Positions 53,458 to 61,700 of a stretch of 64,000 nt of DNA are shown piece after piece. The first letter of the stretch is position 1. The number at the start of each line of letters is the position of its first letter. The notes below the pieces were generated by a model. That model had not been told where the DNA came from and searched no databases. It saw only the letters and a program-made list of their open reading frames with translations. The position numbers and the translations under genes were made by a program. The stretch lies in assembly GCA_022984795.1 (NCBI GenBank), contig JALIHJ010000022.1, forward strand, positions 124,001 through 188,000, written 5' to 3'. This DNA is from Fabrea salina (taxonomy: Eukaryota > Ciliophora > Heterotrichea > Heterotrichida > Fabreidae).

Positions 53458-54453
53458 ATGGGATGTTGTAAGTCTAAAAACCTTAAATCAGAACAAAAAC
53501 ATCTTTACAGGAAAAGCCCTAACTTCACTTACTTCTGTCCAGAAAACTTGTCTATGGTAAAGTTCAAGTCCCAAACCCAGTCAAAAAAACAACTGCCTTT
53601 AGAAACTAACCGTTTGCCTTTAAGGTCACTTGTTTGCAAAGTTTCAGGTAAACAGTTCATAGTGTGTGGAGGCTACAACATGCAAACTCATCAAGAGTCC
53701 TTAAGCACACTCCTAGTAAACCTAGATAGTTCTTGTGTTTCTGAATTAAGTCACTTGAAGTTGCCTTTTCCAATATATGGAGGTCTTATGTACTTCAAAG
53801 AAGGCAAACTGTTAATAGCAGGGGCTTGCCAAATGACTGACCAAAAAGGCTTTGAGAAAGAGCAGTGTCCTTTTCCCTTTGTTTTAGAAAACCAAAAGCC
53901 TCCATTGAGTTGGAGCAACTTGCACAAAATGAAACCTGTAGGGGTTCTGGAGTGCTTTATCCACGAAGAAAGCACTTGGAATGTTGTGGACTTTTCCAAA
54001 ACCACGGTTAAAAGTAATGTGATTCCAAGTGACTTGATGCTGCCTGGAACTTGTTTGTTAGGAAACCGAATTTATTTTTTTGGGGGAGTTAACGGAGAAC
54101 TCATTCCCAATAACTCAATAGTTTTCTTTGACTTTAAAGTGAGACTAGTCAAAGAAGCAAGCATCAAAAGCAACTTTGAAGTTCTACTGGACTCAAGGTG
54201 TTCGCCTGTTACTGAAAACAAAATAGTTATACTGGGAGGCTTTAGTACAGAAGACACAGTCAACAACAAGTACTGGTTGTACAAAATTGACCAGTTCATA
54301 GACGAGCTCGGAGAAACCAACTGCAATGCCCAGTTCAAAGATAAGTTCCCTCCTAGTGGGAAATATGGATTTGGAGTATTTTTTAGTTACCCTCAAGCAG
54401 TTATCTATGACTCAGTCGTAGACACTTTTGACAACGTGACCTTTAGCAACTAA
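53458..54453 (+). CDS. MGCC-anchored kelch-like protein 1
   Basis: The 331-residue protein starts MGCCKSKN, a strong combined myristoylation/palmitoylation pattern (Gly2, Cys3, Cys4, Ser6), then repeats with kelch-like features (FIVCGGYNM, LLIAGACQM, IYFFGGVNGE, IVILGGFSTE). It is probably a membrane-anchored beta-propeller. The conserved MGCC start shared with the next gene supports ATG 53458, immediately after the TEX9 stop. Binding partner unknown. Confidence 0.83.
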   Translation: MGCCKSKNLKSEQKHLYRKSPNFTYFCPENLSMVKFKSQTQSKKQLPLETNRLPLRSLVCKVSGKQFIVCGGYNMQTHQESLSTLLVNLDSSCVSELSHLKLPFPIYGGLMYFKEGKLLIAGACQMTDQKGFEKEQCPFPFVLENQKPPLSWSNLHKMKPVGVLECFIHEESTWNVVDFSKTTVKSNVIPSDLMLPGTCLLGNRIYFFGGVNGELIPNNSIVFFDFKVRLVKEASIKSNFEVLLDSRCSPVTENKIVILGGFSTEDTVNNKYWLYKIDQFIDELGETNCNAQFKDKFPPSGKYGFGVFFSYPQAVIYDSVVDTFDNVTFSN

Positions 54454-54471
54454 TTTAAGATAATAATAAAG

Positions 54472-55506
54472 ATGGGATGCTGTGTAACAACAAAAGCAAA
54501 CATACCACAAAAAAGCAACATGGAAAACCCCAACACTCACTCTTCAGCAGAATACTCATACATTAAAAACTACTCCTACATTACTGTGCATAACAACCAA
54601 CTGTTTGTAGCTGAAGCTTCTCAGGGTAGTAAACTCATGGCCATCAACGGAGATATTCAGTTGCCAGAGAACTTTGCTATTACAATGCTTTCTTCCACAA
54701 AACTCTTGATAGCAGGCGGCAAAGTAGCTTCGAGACTTAGTAAGAGAACTTACGAAATAGACATAAGGACTAAAACCGCTATTGAAAAAAGTCGCCTGCC
54801 TGAAAGATGCAAAGGAGGACAGCTGCACTTAGTGGGTGAGAAAGTTTACTTAGTCGGAACTTGCAACAAACACGAAGAGCCGCTTCCTATTATGCTGCTT
54901 GAGCAAGAAACTTGGGGTTTGCTCGATTTAGAAGGACCTTTGCTTAAGATGCCTGGAAGCTTTTTGAAGGACCACAACATTTACTTGTTGGGGGGACTAA
55001 TAGAGGATTCTCCTAACCTCAGTATATTTTGCTTCGACACCTGTGAAGGATCTTTTAAAGAGTGCAGCACGAAACTCACCACTCCTCTTCTGAATGCAAA
55101 CTGCATTCACCTAGGCGGTAATCAAGCTTTGATAGCTGGAGGAACCAACGTGCAAACCATGCACCCTTCACAACAAGCTTTCATATACCAAATAGATTCT
55201 TCTATTAAGCAGATTCTAAGTGCACCTAATGTGCTGTCGGCTTGCCCACTTCAGCTTTTCGACACTATAGCTGTAACCTTGTCCTACCCCAACTTACTTA
55301 TATTTGACCTTAAAGACACTACTTGGACTGTAAAGTCAGTCACAGACAAAACTAAGTTAGTAACTATTGAAAGACTCGAAGCTATAATGGGGGAAGAAGA
55401 GGAAAGTGACATTGACTATTCTTCTAAACTAGACGCTTGTGAAGACATACAAGAAAACGTACTCGAAGATATTAACCCAGATCACATAAAGATTATAACT
55501 AATTAA
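54472..55506 (+). CDS. MGCC-anchored kelch-like protein 2
   Basis: This 344-residue paralogue of the previous gene also begins MGCC (MGCCVTTK) and carries kelch-like strands (LLIAGGKVAS, VYLVGTCNK, IYLLGGLIEDS, ALIAGGTNVQT). An acidic C-terminal tail of about 60 residues (MGEEEESDIDY...) is not in the first copy. Tandem duplication followed by divergence is likely. Its TAA overlaps the convergent NOP14 stop. Confidence 0.83.
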   Translation: MGCCVTTKANIPQKSNMENPNTHSSAEYSYIKNYSYITVHNNQLFVAEASQGSKLMAINGDIQLPENFAITMLSSTKLLIAGGKVASRLSKRTYEIDIRTKTAIEKSRLPERCKGGQLHLVGEKVYLVGTCNKHEEPLPIMLLEQETWGLLDLEGPLLKMPGSFLKDHNIYLLGGLIEDSPNLSIFCFDTCEGSFKECSTKLTTPLLNANCIHLGGNQALIAGGTNVQTMHPSQQAFIYQIDSSIKQILSAPNVLSACPLQLFDTIAVTLSYPNLLIFDLKDTTWTVKSVTDKTKLVTIERLEAIMGEEEESDIDYSSKLDACEDIQENVLEDINPDHIKIITN

Positions 55507-57278
55507 AACTTGTTTCCGGCTACTCGTTTTTGCTTTTTCTTTTTTTCCTTTTTGGCTTCTTGAGAAGTGACTAGTTTTTTGTGTTCTTCTTGGAGTTGGT
55601 CGAGTAAAGACCTCACTCTTTTCTTTTCGTTTTCTTTGGCTTGCAAACTAAGTTGTCTTTCTTTCCACTTCTGCTGTTCTTCTAGAGTTACTTCTTTTTG
55701 AAGCACTCTTTTAGTGGCTTTTTGGGACTTTTTAACTTGTTGTTTGAGTTGGCTGGACTGTGTAGTTTCTTTGTTCATGTCTTTGTTGCCTTTGAAAGAA
55801 GTGATTTTAGTGAATATGATGGGTTCGAATGTTTCAAGTTCTTTGGGCTTTGTGTTTAAGAGTTGCAGAGAAGAAGTTATAATTGGAGTTGTAAGTATGC
55901 TTTCAGGTAAGTAACCTTTAACTTCTTGAACTATAAAGTAAAATCCAGGGTGTTCTTTGAACTTTGACTGAAGTTGCAGGTAAAGATTGCAGGTGAAGCA
56001 CCAAAGACTTTCTGAAGACAACTCTGTAAATAGCTGAGTAACTGAGGTGGGTTGATATTCAGAGGGTTTGAGTGTTTTAAGCACTCTTTGAATGCACCTT
56101 GCAGTTTCAGGGCAGTACCTGTCTTTTTGCCAAGTTTTAAGGTGCACGTGCAGTAAAAGCAGTAAGTTCCTAGTAGCTTCTAAGTTGTGAGTGGGGTAGT
56201 TAACTAGCATGTAGCAAGCTAAGTCTCTGTAGCCACTTGAAAGAGCGTCGTTTTCTGAGCCAAACAGCTGACCTACTAATTCGTAAGCAACTATAAAGTT
56301 CAAGTTAAGGTCCTCCTGCATAACTTCTAAGTTCTGCAAAAACTTTTCAATAGCCGTGTCTGGGTAGTCCTTGGCTAACTCAAACACTAACTTTAACTCG
56401 TCAGTTTTTGCCTCAGAAAAAACCGACTCAAGTTCCCAGAAGCTACTTAGGTAGTCAATAGTGTGTTCAAGTAGTTTTTTAAGGTAGTTTCTAAAGTCTG
56501 GAGTGCCTTTATGGTGCCAGAGTTTCATCTTTCCGAGGTTGTCCAGCACTGAATTACCAAGTTTGCTAGCAAACTCTTGGAAACCTTCAGGCACTTCCCA
56601 GTTTTCCCCAGAGTTCTCAAGTTCTTCTTTCAGTTTAGCTGCAGACACTTTTTGGGTGTCGTGAGAATCAGCTTTTACTTTGTTGTCTTCTCTGATTTCG
56701 TGTATAAGCATATCGTACTCGTCAGGCTGTGCTTTTTGTTTTTTGAACTTGAGTTTTTGGGAGAACCCTTCCCAGTTGCTGTCTAGTTCCTTAACTGCTT
56801 CAAAAGCTTCTTCTTTTTGCTGTTGTCTTAAAGCTTTGTTGTACTTTGACTTTTGAATCAGTTCCTCGTAAGCTTTTTTCCTAGACTTGCCTGGCTCCCC
56901 AAAGTGCTCGTTCAGAGTTATTTCGTCGCTTAGTTTGGGCTTTTTGTAGGGTTGAATTTCCTCCTCAGAATCTTCGAATTCGTAGTCTTTGAAATAGTCG
57001 TCTTCGAGTTCTTTGAGGCTCCTGCCTTTGTGTGTGAGTTCGAACTCGTCGTCTAACTCGAACCTTTGTTTCTTTTTGCTTTGTCTTTGCCTTTCTCTTT
57101 GGAACCTCATTAAGAACTTCCTTTCGTTATCAAGATTAGGGTTCTTTTCGCCTAAGCGCAAGTCCCTGAACATACTGGTTGACTTCACGCTAGGTTTGGA
57201 AGTCTCTTCTTTGGAAGTCCACTTGAACTTCTTGCCTCGCTTTCTTTTGACACCGATCTCTCGCTTTTTTTTGCCCAT
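55503..57278 (-). CDS. NOP14: Small-subunit processome factor NOP14
   Basis: The 591-residue protein matches NOP14, needed for 18S rRNA processing in the nucleolus. Evidence: a very basic N-terminus MGKKKREIGVKRKRGKKFKW, the family core MFRDLRLGEKNPNLDNERKF LMRFQRERQRQSKKK, DEFELTHKGRSLKELEDDYF, and an HEAT-like helical C-terminal half with a lysine-rich tail. It is shorter than yeast (about 810) and human (about 857) NOP14, mostly in the acidic central region. Confidence 0.92.
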   Translation of the reverse strand: MGKKKREIGVKRKRGKKFKWTSKEETSKPSVKSTSMFRDLRLGEKNPNLDNERKFLMRFQRERQRQSKKKQRFELDDEFELTHKGRSLKELEDDYFKDYEFEDSEEEIQPYKKPKLSDEITLNEHFGEPGKSRKKAYEELIQKSKYNKALRQQQKEEAFEAVKELDSNWEGFSQKLKFKKQKAQPDEYDMLIHEIREDNKVKADSHDTQKVSAAKLKEELENSGENWEVPEGFQEFASKLGNSVLDNLGKMKLWHHKGTPDFRNYLKKLLEHTIDYLSSFWELESVFSEAKTDELKLVFELAKDYPDTAIEKFLQNLEVMQEDLNLNFIVAYELVGQLFGSENDALSSGYRDLACYMLVNYPTHNLEATRNLLLLLHVHLKTWQKDRYCPETARCIQRVLKTLKPSEYQPTSVTQLFTELSSESLWCFTCNLYLQLQSKFKEHPGFYFIVQEVKGYLPESILTTPIITSSLQLLNTKPKELETFEPIIFTKITSFKGNKDMNKETTQSSQLKQQVKKSQKATKRVLQKEVTLEEQQKWKERQLSLQAKENEKKRVRSLLDQLQEEHKKLVTSQEAKKEKKKKQKRVAGNKF

Positions 57279-57286
57279 TTACCTTA

Positions 57287-58462
57287 TTACAAGTCCTCTT
57301 TGAAGTCTTCGTTGTCGGGCTCAAAATCTAAGTCAGTGTCTTCTTTCTGGCCTTCAGAGCTGGCTGCCATTCTTTGCTGTTCTTCTTCGTCAAAAGCAGC
57401 TTTAGCAGCTTCTTCTCCTGACTTTCTGGGCACAAAGGTTTCTTCAGAGAACTTCTTGGCTTCAGCTGGGTCGTCGCCTACAAAGATGTTGTCGAAAATA
57501 CTTCCTGAAGTCACTTGCCAGATTTCAATGCCTACTCCTCCGATCTTGTCGAATTTGTAAAGGTTGGGGTCAGGAGTGTAGTCAGGGTTGGAGATTTTAG
57601 GAGGAGTCCAAGGTCCTTTGTAGTCAGGGTTGGGGATCATTTTAGGCTTCCACTCCCCTTTGTACTCAGGGTTGGGAATTTGTGGAGGAGACCAAGGTCC
57701 ATCCTTTTCTTCGTCCCAGTCCTCTGGTTTTTCAGCTGACTCGTCAGGAATGAACTGAGGAATGTCGTCCCACCCCTCAGGTTTTTTGTCTTCGGGGTCA
57801 GGAATCGTGGGTTCGTCTACCCAGTCTTCAGGTTTTTTGGCACTTGGGTCACTGATTTCCTTGGGTGCAAGCATTTCCCAGTTGTCTTCAATGCTTCCAC
57901 TTTCAACTTCTTCGTTGTCAATGAGTACCTTGAAGGTGTTGTCTGGGTAAACGATGGCAGTGTACTGGTGAGTGAAGTTGTCAGTTTCTACCCTAATTCT
58001 TTTTTTGCTCAAGTAGTTTTCGCCATTGTAGTTCAGGATGAAGTGGGTTTTTTTCTCAGACCCGCAGATGTCAGGTCCAAACATAACTAGGTATGGGGTG
58101 TCTCCTCCAAAGTTTTCTTGATCGAAGCCTTCTGGAAGGAGTTTAATATACCCTCCACCACAATCTAGGTATTGTTCGTTCTTGATGGTGAACTGGAGCA
58201 CTAAGGGTTTGTCTTTGTTAGAGAAACTTGGGAACTTAGCAGAGGCTTGGTAGAACCTGTAGTCTTCTTTGGTTTGGATTCCTGCGTCTTTTTCAGGATC
58301 AGTGTACCACTTCCCTGCAGATCTTTCGAACTTTGAAAAGGAACCTTCAGTTTTGTGCTTCGTTTGAACCCAGCGCTCTTCCCAAGAAGGGTCAAAGGTC
58401 TCTTTGAAGTACACTGTGGCACTGCAAAGTCCTAGCAATCCTAGCAACAACCAACCTTTCAT
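57287..58462 (-). CDS. CALR: Calreticulin
   Basis: The 391-residue ER lectin chaperone has a signal peptide (MKGWLLLGLLGLCSATVYF), a globular lectin domain with KDKPLVLQFTIKNEQYLDCG GGYIKLL and YLVMFGPDICG, a P-domain with three KPEDW-type and three GPWxPPxIxNPxY-type repeats (about 200-300), and a short acidic C-domain. The C-terminus is KEDL rather than KDEL or HDEL. It should bind monoglucosylated glycoproteins and calcium. Its neighbour NOP14 starts 8 bp beyond its stop on the same strand. Confidence 0.97.
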   Translation of the reverse strand: MKGWLLLGLLGLCSATVYFKETFDPSWEERWVQTKHKTEGSFSKFERSAGKWYTDPEKDAGIQTKEDYRFYQASAKFPSFSNKDKPLVLQFTIKNEQYLDCGGGYIKLLPEGFDQENFGGDTPYLVMFGPDICGSEKKTHFILNYNGENYLSKKRIRVETDNFTHQYTAIVYPDNTFKVLIDNEEVESGSIEDNWEMLAPKEISDPSAKKPEDWVDEPTIPDPEDKKPEGWDDIPQFIPDESAEKPEDWDEEKDGPWSPPQIPNPEYKGEWKPKMIPNPDYKGPWTPPKISNPDYTPDPNLYKFDKIGGVGIEIWQVTSGSIFDNIFVGDDPAEAKKFSEETFVPRKSGEEAAKAAFDEEEQQRMAASSEGQKEDTDLDFEPDNEDFKEDL

Positions 58463-58553
58463 ATTTATTTACGTGTCGAATTTCTAGACTTCTATTTATT
58501 AAGTGTACCATTAGGGTGTTAAGGCTAGTTAGGGGTATTTTCGGTGGCTGTAA
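58463..58553. promoter_or_regulatory. 91-bp divergent spacer with telomere-like sequence
   Basis: It contains TTAGGGTG at 58511-58518 followed by TTAAGG, and TTAGGGG at 58529-58535, resembling the heterotrich telomere unit (CCCTAACA). Nearer calreticulin it has an ACGTGTC core close to the start, vaguely like stress elements; that resemblance is weak. Confidence 0.5.
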
Positions 58554-59693
58554 ATGGAGTCTATTTTAGTAGTCTCTGCGAGTCAAGATAAAACTATCAA
58601 ACTCTGGAGGTGCCCCAAAAAGGTGTGCAACTTTGAAAATGTAGGAAACCTTAGGTCCCTCGTAGAAGTCTTCAAGTTTTTGAGTCAAAAAGAGGTAATA
58701 GGACTCGGGAGAGTCAGCAAAAAGTACTATGAAGCCTCTTTCCACTACGAATTAGGAAATAGGACCCCCAAACTCAGAAAAGTTCAGTCATTAAAAGGCC
58801 ATACCGGAGGAGTTGTCATGGCAGTTTTTTCCAAAAGCAAAAGGTTTATAGTTTCCGCAAGCGAAGATAAAACTATAAGAATTTGGAATCTAGCCACTGG
58901 ACTCCAGGCTCACGTACTAGAAGCTGAGTGTAAATTCCTGTGTGTATCTATTTCTGGCGATGACGAATTGGTAGTTTCTGGAGATGATGAAGGACTAATA
59001 AGAGTGTGGAGTCTTGACTCACAAAAAGTAATCAGTGTCCTTGAAGGTCACATTGGTTGGGTGCTTTCAGTAGCTATTTCAAGTAGTAAACAGTTTATAG
59101 TTTCTGGGAGTGCGGACCGGACTGTTAGAGTTTGGAACCTTAACTCTGGAGAGCATATTAAAAAGCTAGAAGGGCACATGGACTATATTTACTGCGTGGC
59201 AATTTCAAGCAATGATGAGTTTATTGTCTCAGGAGGTTTCGATAATACAGTTAGAGTATGGGATTTAAGCTCTGGTGAGCAGACCAAAGCTTTTTACAAT
59301 CATTCTTTTTTTGTATACTCTGTGGTTATTTCTAGCAAAGACGATTTTGTTGTCTCTAGTAGTGCAGATAAAACAATCAGGATTCTGGACTTGAATTCTG
59401 GACAAGAAACCCAAGTTTTTCAAGGACATAACGGAGTAGTGCTTTCAGCTGCCTTGTCAAGCGATGGCAAGTATATAGTATCTGGAGGTGACCGCGGTGA
59501 TTGCTCAATTCGAGTTTGGGACGCCCAAAAAAACCAGCAACTTCAAGTACTGGAAGCCCATGCATCTTCAGTTCATTCAATTGATTTAATTGAATTACCC
59601 CTTAAAAACCTAAACAAACCTAAACCTAAGAAAAGACCAGCAGCACAAAAAGATGCTAAAGTGACCAAGAAATCTAAGGTAAGTTATGACTAA
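58554..59693 (+). CDS. WD40 protein with F-box-like insert
   Basis: The 379-residue protein opens with half a WD blade (ILVVSASQDKTIKLW), then an F-box-like segment (LRSLVEVFKFLSQKEVIGLG RVSKKYYEAS, about 33-62), then six WD repeats from about 80 to 330 and a final half repeat (QVLEAHASSVHSIDL), which could close a seven-bladed ring with the N-terminal half. A lysine-rich tail follows. This would be an SCF-type substrate receptor whose F-box is inside the propeller rather than before it. Confidence 0.85.
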   Translation: MESILVVSASQDKTIKLWRCPKKVCNFENVGNLRSLVEVFKFLSQKEVIGLGRVSKKYYEASFHYELGNRTPKLRKVQSLKGHTGGVVMAVFSKSKRFIVSASEDKTIRIWNLATGLQAHVLEAECKFLCVSISGDDELVVSGDDEGLIRVWSLDSQKVISVLEGHIGWVLSVAISSSKQFIVSGSADRTVRVWNLNSGEHIKKLEGHMDYIYCVAISSNDEFIVSGGFDNTVRVWDLSSGEQTKAFYNHSFFVYSVVISSKDDFVVSSSADKTIRILDLNSGQETQVFQGHNGVVLSAALSSDGKYIVSGGDRGDCSIRVWDAQKNQQLQVLEAHASSVHSIDLIELPLKNLNKPKPKKRPAAQKDAKVTKKSKVSYD

Positions 59694-59701
59694 TTTAAGA
59701 A

Positions 59702-60088
59702 ATGGAGTATCTTACAATGTTGCTGGGAGTGAGTGCGGTTTTTTTGGGGTACTTTTCTTACAACTTTGAAGTGCTGCACAATTCAGAGACGTTGCTGGAA
59801 GCTTTGAACCACTACAAACAGACCCAAGGGTTCAGGTACTTAGCAGCAACTACTTTGTTAGTTGTGTTTGGGTACTTGCTGTACTCTTTTATGACTTCTA
59901 AAGCTCCGCAGCCTCGGAATAAGTACTACTCGCAAAGGATCTCGAAAAAGGAATTTGAAAACCAAAAGAAGGGCTACACCCAACAACAACTAGCTAAGTT
60001 GATGAACTCCGAAGAGTTCAGAAGGCACATGTCTGGCAGGCAGCCAGCAAGTGAAGACGGAGTAAGTGAAGAAGAGTCAGACACTTAG
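59702..60088 (+). CDS. Small membrane protein with cytosolic tail
   Basis: The 128-residue protein has two hydrophobic segments (about 3-20 and 45-65) and a polar tail rich in K, Q, E and S ending EEESDT. No family recognised. The layout (short TM hairpin plus soluble tail of about 60 residues) resembles small ER or mitochondrial membrane proteins, but no location can be fixed. Confidence 0.72.
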   Translation: MEYLTMLLGVSAVFLGYFSYNFEVLHNSETLLEALNHYKQTQGFRYLAATTLLVVFGYLLYSFMTSKAPQPRNKYYSQRISKKEFENQKKGYTQQQLAKLMNSEEFRRHMSGRQPASEDGVSEEESDT

Positions 60089-60096
60089 TTATGTAA

Positions 60097-61629
60097 CTAT
60101 AAACAGTCTTCAGTGAGCAGTCCGTGGTACTTGCTGAGGCCTTTCTTCCTTTCGTCGTACACAAACTCGAAGTTGGTGTCTTTGGCAAGCGAGTCGAAGT
60201 CTGCCCCGTACAACAGAGCGTACTCGAGGTCAATCATGTGTTTGGTGAGTTGTGTGTTGAGGTTTCTTTTCTGCTGGGAAGTTCCGCTGATCTGTGGAGA
60301 CAGGTTGGCTTCCAAAAACCACAGGTTGAAGTTTTTGTCCATGATGAAGTCGAGTCCCATGAGTTCAAACACTCCTGGGTGCCTCAAAAAGTACTTCAGG
60401 TTCATCCTTGTGATGTGCAGCATGAGTGTTTGCATTTTGTTCCTGAGCGAAGCAACAAAGCCCTTTTGGGCAAGTCCTTCTTGCACCATGAAGTTTTCGA
60501 ACTGGGAGTAACTCCAGCTCTGGTCTTGGAGCAGCAAGTCTTGTTGTTCCTGAGTTAAGTTTTGGTTCTTCATGCTGGACTGAACTACTTTGAGGTTGGT
60601 TAGGTGGACTGACTTGTCCTTGGAGTCAGGGTCGAACTCCGACATGGAGAGTCTCACGAACCCGTCGTGGTACATAACAATCAGCGGGTCCATGCTGGCG
60701 ACGAACATGTACACTCTGAAGTCGAACTTGTGGTTGTTGATCAGCAGGGGGTCTTTGATGTACCTTTGGGCTATGTACAGTTCTTCCCAGGGACAGTTCA
60801 CAGAGGAGATGATTTCTTGGGCTTTGAGTTGGTCAGCAACCTCCACTCCTCTGCCGCTGTGGAAGAACCTGGGTTTCTTCATGATCCACCTGATTTCGGG
60901 GTTCTGGATGTTTGTTTCAAGGTCTTCAAGGAACTCTTGGCACTGGTCAGTTTTGGTGAGGTCTAGAGTGTGGGGCATGAAGGTCCAGGGGTTGAAGCAG
61001 TGCTCGCGTCCAGAGTAGTGTTTTCCGTAGTCCCTCATGGTGTTGGCAATCACGTCTTTGAAGTTGAGTTGTTCTGCCCCAGGTATGTGGTTGTACCTTT
61101 GGCCTTCGCACAAAAAGTGCTTTCCGAGTTCGTGGTAGGTGTGCCAGTTGATTTGGTGGTTGATGAACAGAGTGATGCTGGGTTCGAACCTTTCAATGGG
61201 GGTCTTTTTGAAGAAGTTGCCAGGTTGGCTTTTGGTGTTGGCAAGTGTGGTGTAGTTGTTGATGACTTGCTTGATGAGTTGGAAGTCGGGGTAGTGAGAA
61301 AACACTACCCTGTCTTGTTTCAGAGGAAGTCCTCTGTGGTCGAACTCTACAGAATGTGAGTTTTGGTATTTCTTGACTTTGGTGCAGTAAGCAGCTTCGT
61401 TAAGAATGTAGTCAATAGTTCTGCCTAACTTAAGGGAGTTTTTGTAGTTCTTCCAAGTTTCTGAGTCCCTCCAGTCACTTTTGCGTTCAAAAGGGGAGTC
61501 CAAAAACACCTTGTTGGAGGAATTCAAAGTCACTTCGTTCTGGGGGGACTTAGTTTTGGTTAGCGTGTAAATCATGAAAACGAAGTACAGCAGCACTCCC
61601 GCTCCGATGATTGTGTTTCTTCTTGACAT
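60097..61629 (-). CDS. Membrane-anchored tubulin-tyrosine-ligase-family protein
   Basis: The 510-residue protein has an N-terminal TM helix (about residues 8-24) and then a TTL-type ATP-grasp domain: RWIMKKPRFFHSGRGV (nucleotide loop), LYIAQRYIKDPLLINNHKFDFRVYM, SMSEFDPDSKDKSVHLTN and FELMGLDFIMDKNFNLWFLE AN (metal ligands). Family members ligate tyrosine, glutamate or glycine to tubulin or other proteins. A TM anchor is unusual for a tubulin modifier and may mean a luminal or Golgi substrate. The gene is GC-richer than its neighbours, as RPL3 is. Confidence 0.9.
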   Translation of the reverse strand: MSRRNTIIGAGVLLYFVFMIYTLTKTKSPQNEVTLNSSNKVFLDSPFERKSDWRDSETWKNYKNSLKLGRTIDYILNEAAYCTKVKKYQNSHSVEFDHRGLPLKQDRVVFSHYPDFQLIKQVINNYTTLANTKSQPGNFFKKTPIERFEPSITLFINHQINWHTYHELGKHFLCEGQRYNHIPGAEQLNFKDVIANTMRDYGKHYSGREHCFNPWTFMPHTLDLTKTDQCQEFLEDLETNIQNPEIRWIMKKPRFFHSGRGVEVADQLKAQEIISSVNCPWEELYIAQRYIKDPLLINNHKFDFRVYMFVASMDPLIVMYHDGFVRLSMSEFDPDSKDKSVHLTNLKVVQSSMKNQNLTQEQQDLLLQDQSWSYSQFENFMVQEGLAQKGFVASLRNKMQTLMLHITRMNLKYFLRHPGVFELMGLDFIMDKNFNLWFLEANLSPQISGTSQQKRNLNTQLTKHMIDLEYALLYGADFDSLAKDTNFEFVYDERKKGLSKYHGLLTEDCL

Positions 61630-61700
61630 GAAATATTACACTACTTTAATCGGCAGAAAAAAATGTTTTAGGGTCCTACAATTCCTGTAGTTTATAAAGA
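61630..61700. promoter_or_regulatory. 71-bp divergent spacer with TAGGG box
   Basis: Contains TAGGG at 61669-61673 and an AT-rich TTTATAAAGA immediately before the start at 61701. Confidence 0.45.

Noticed and set aside
53648-53662. GTAAACAGTTCATAG as a 15-nt intron
   Set aside because: Position 10 is T, and the codons GKQFIVCGG are a good kelch strand.
59086-59100. GTAAACAGTTTATAG as a 15-nt intron
   Set aside because: Position 10 is T and the frame KQFIVSGSAD is a normal WD40 strand.
59679-59699. GTAAG near the end of the F-box/WD40 gene as a donor
   Set aside because: No acceptor at 15 or 16 nt; TAA ends the frame normally before the next ATG.
61050-61359. Long plus-strand frames across the TTL-family gene
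   Set aside because: They are antisense to strongly conserved TTL motifs; the GC-rich gene simply lacks reverse stops.
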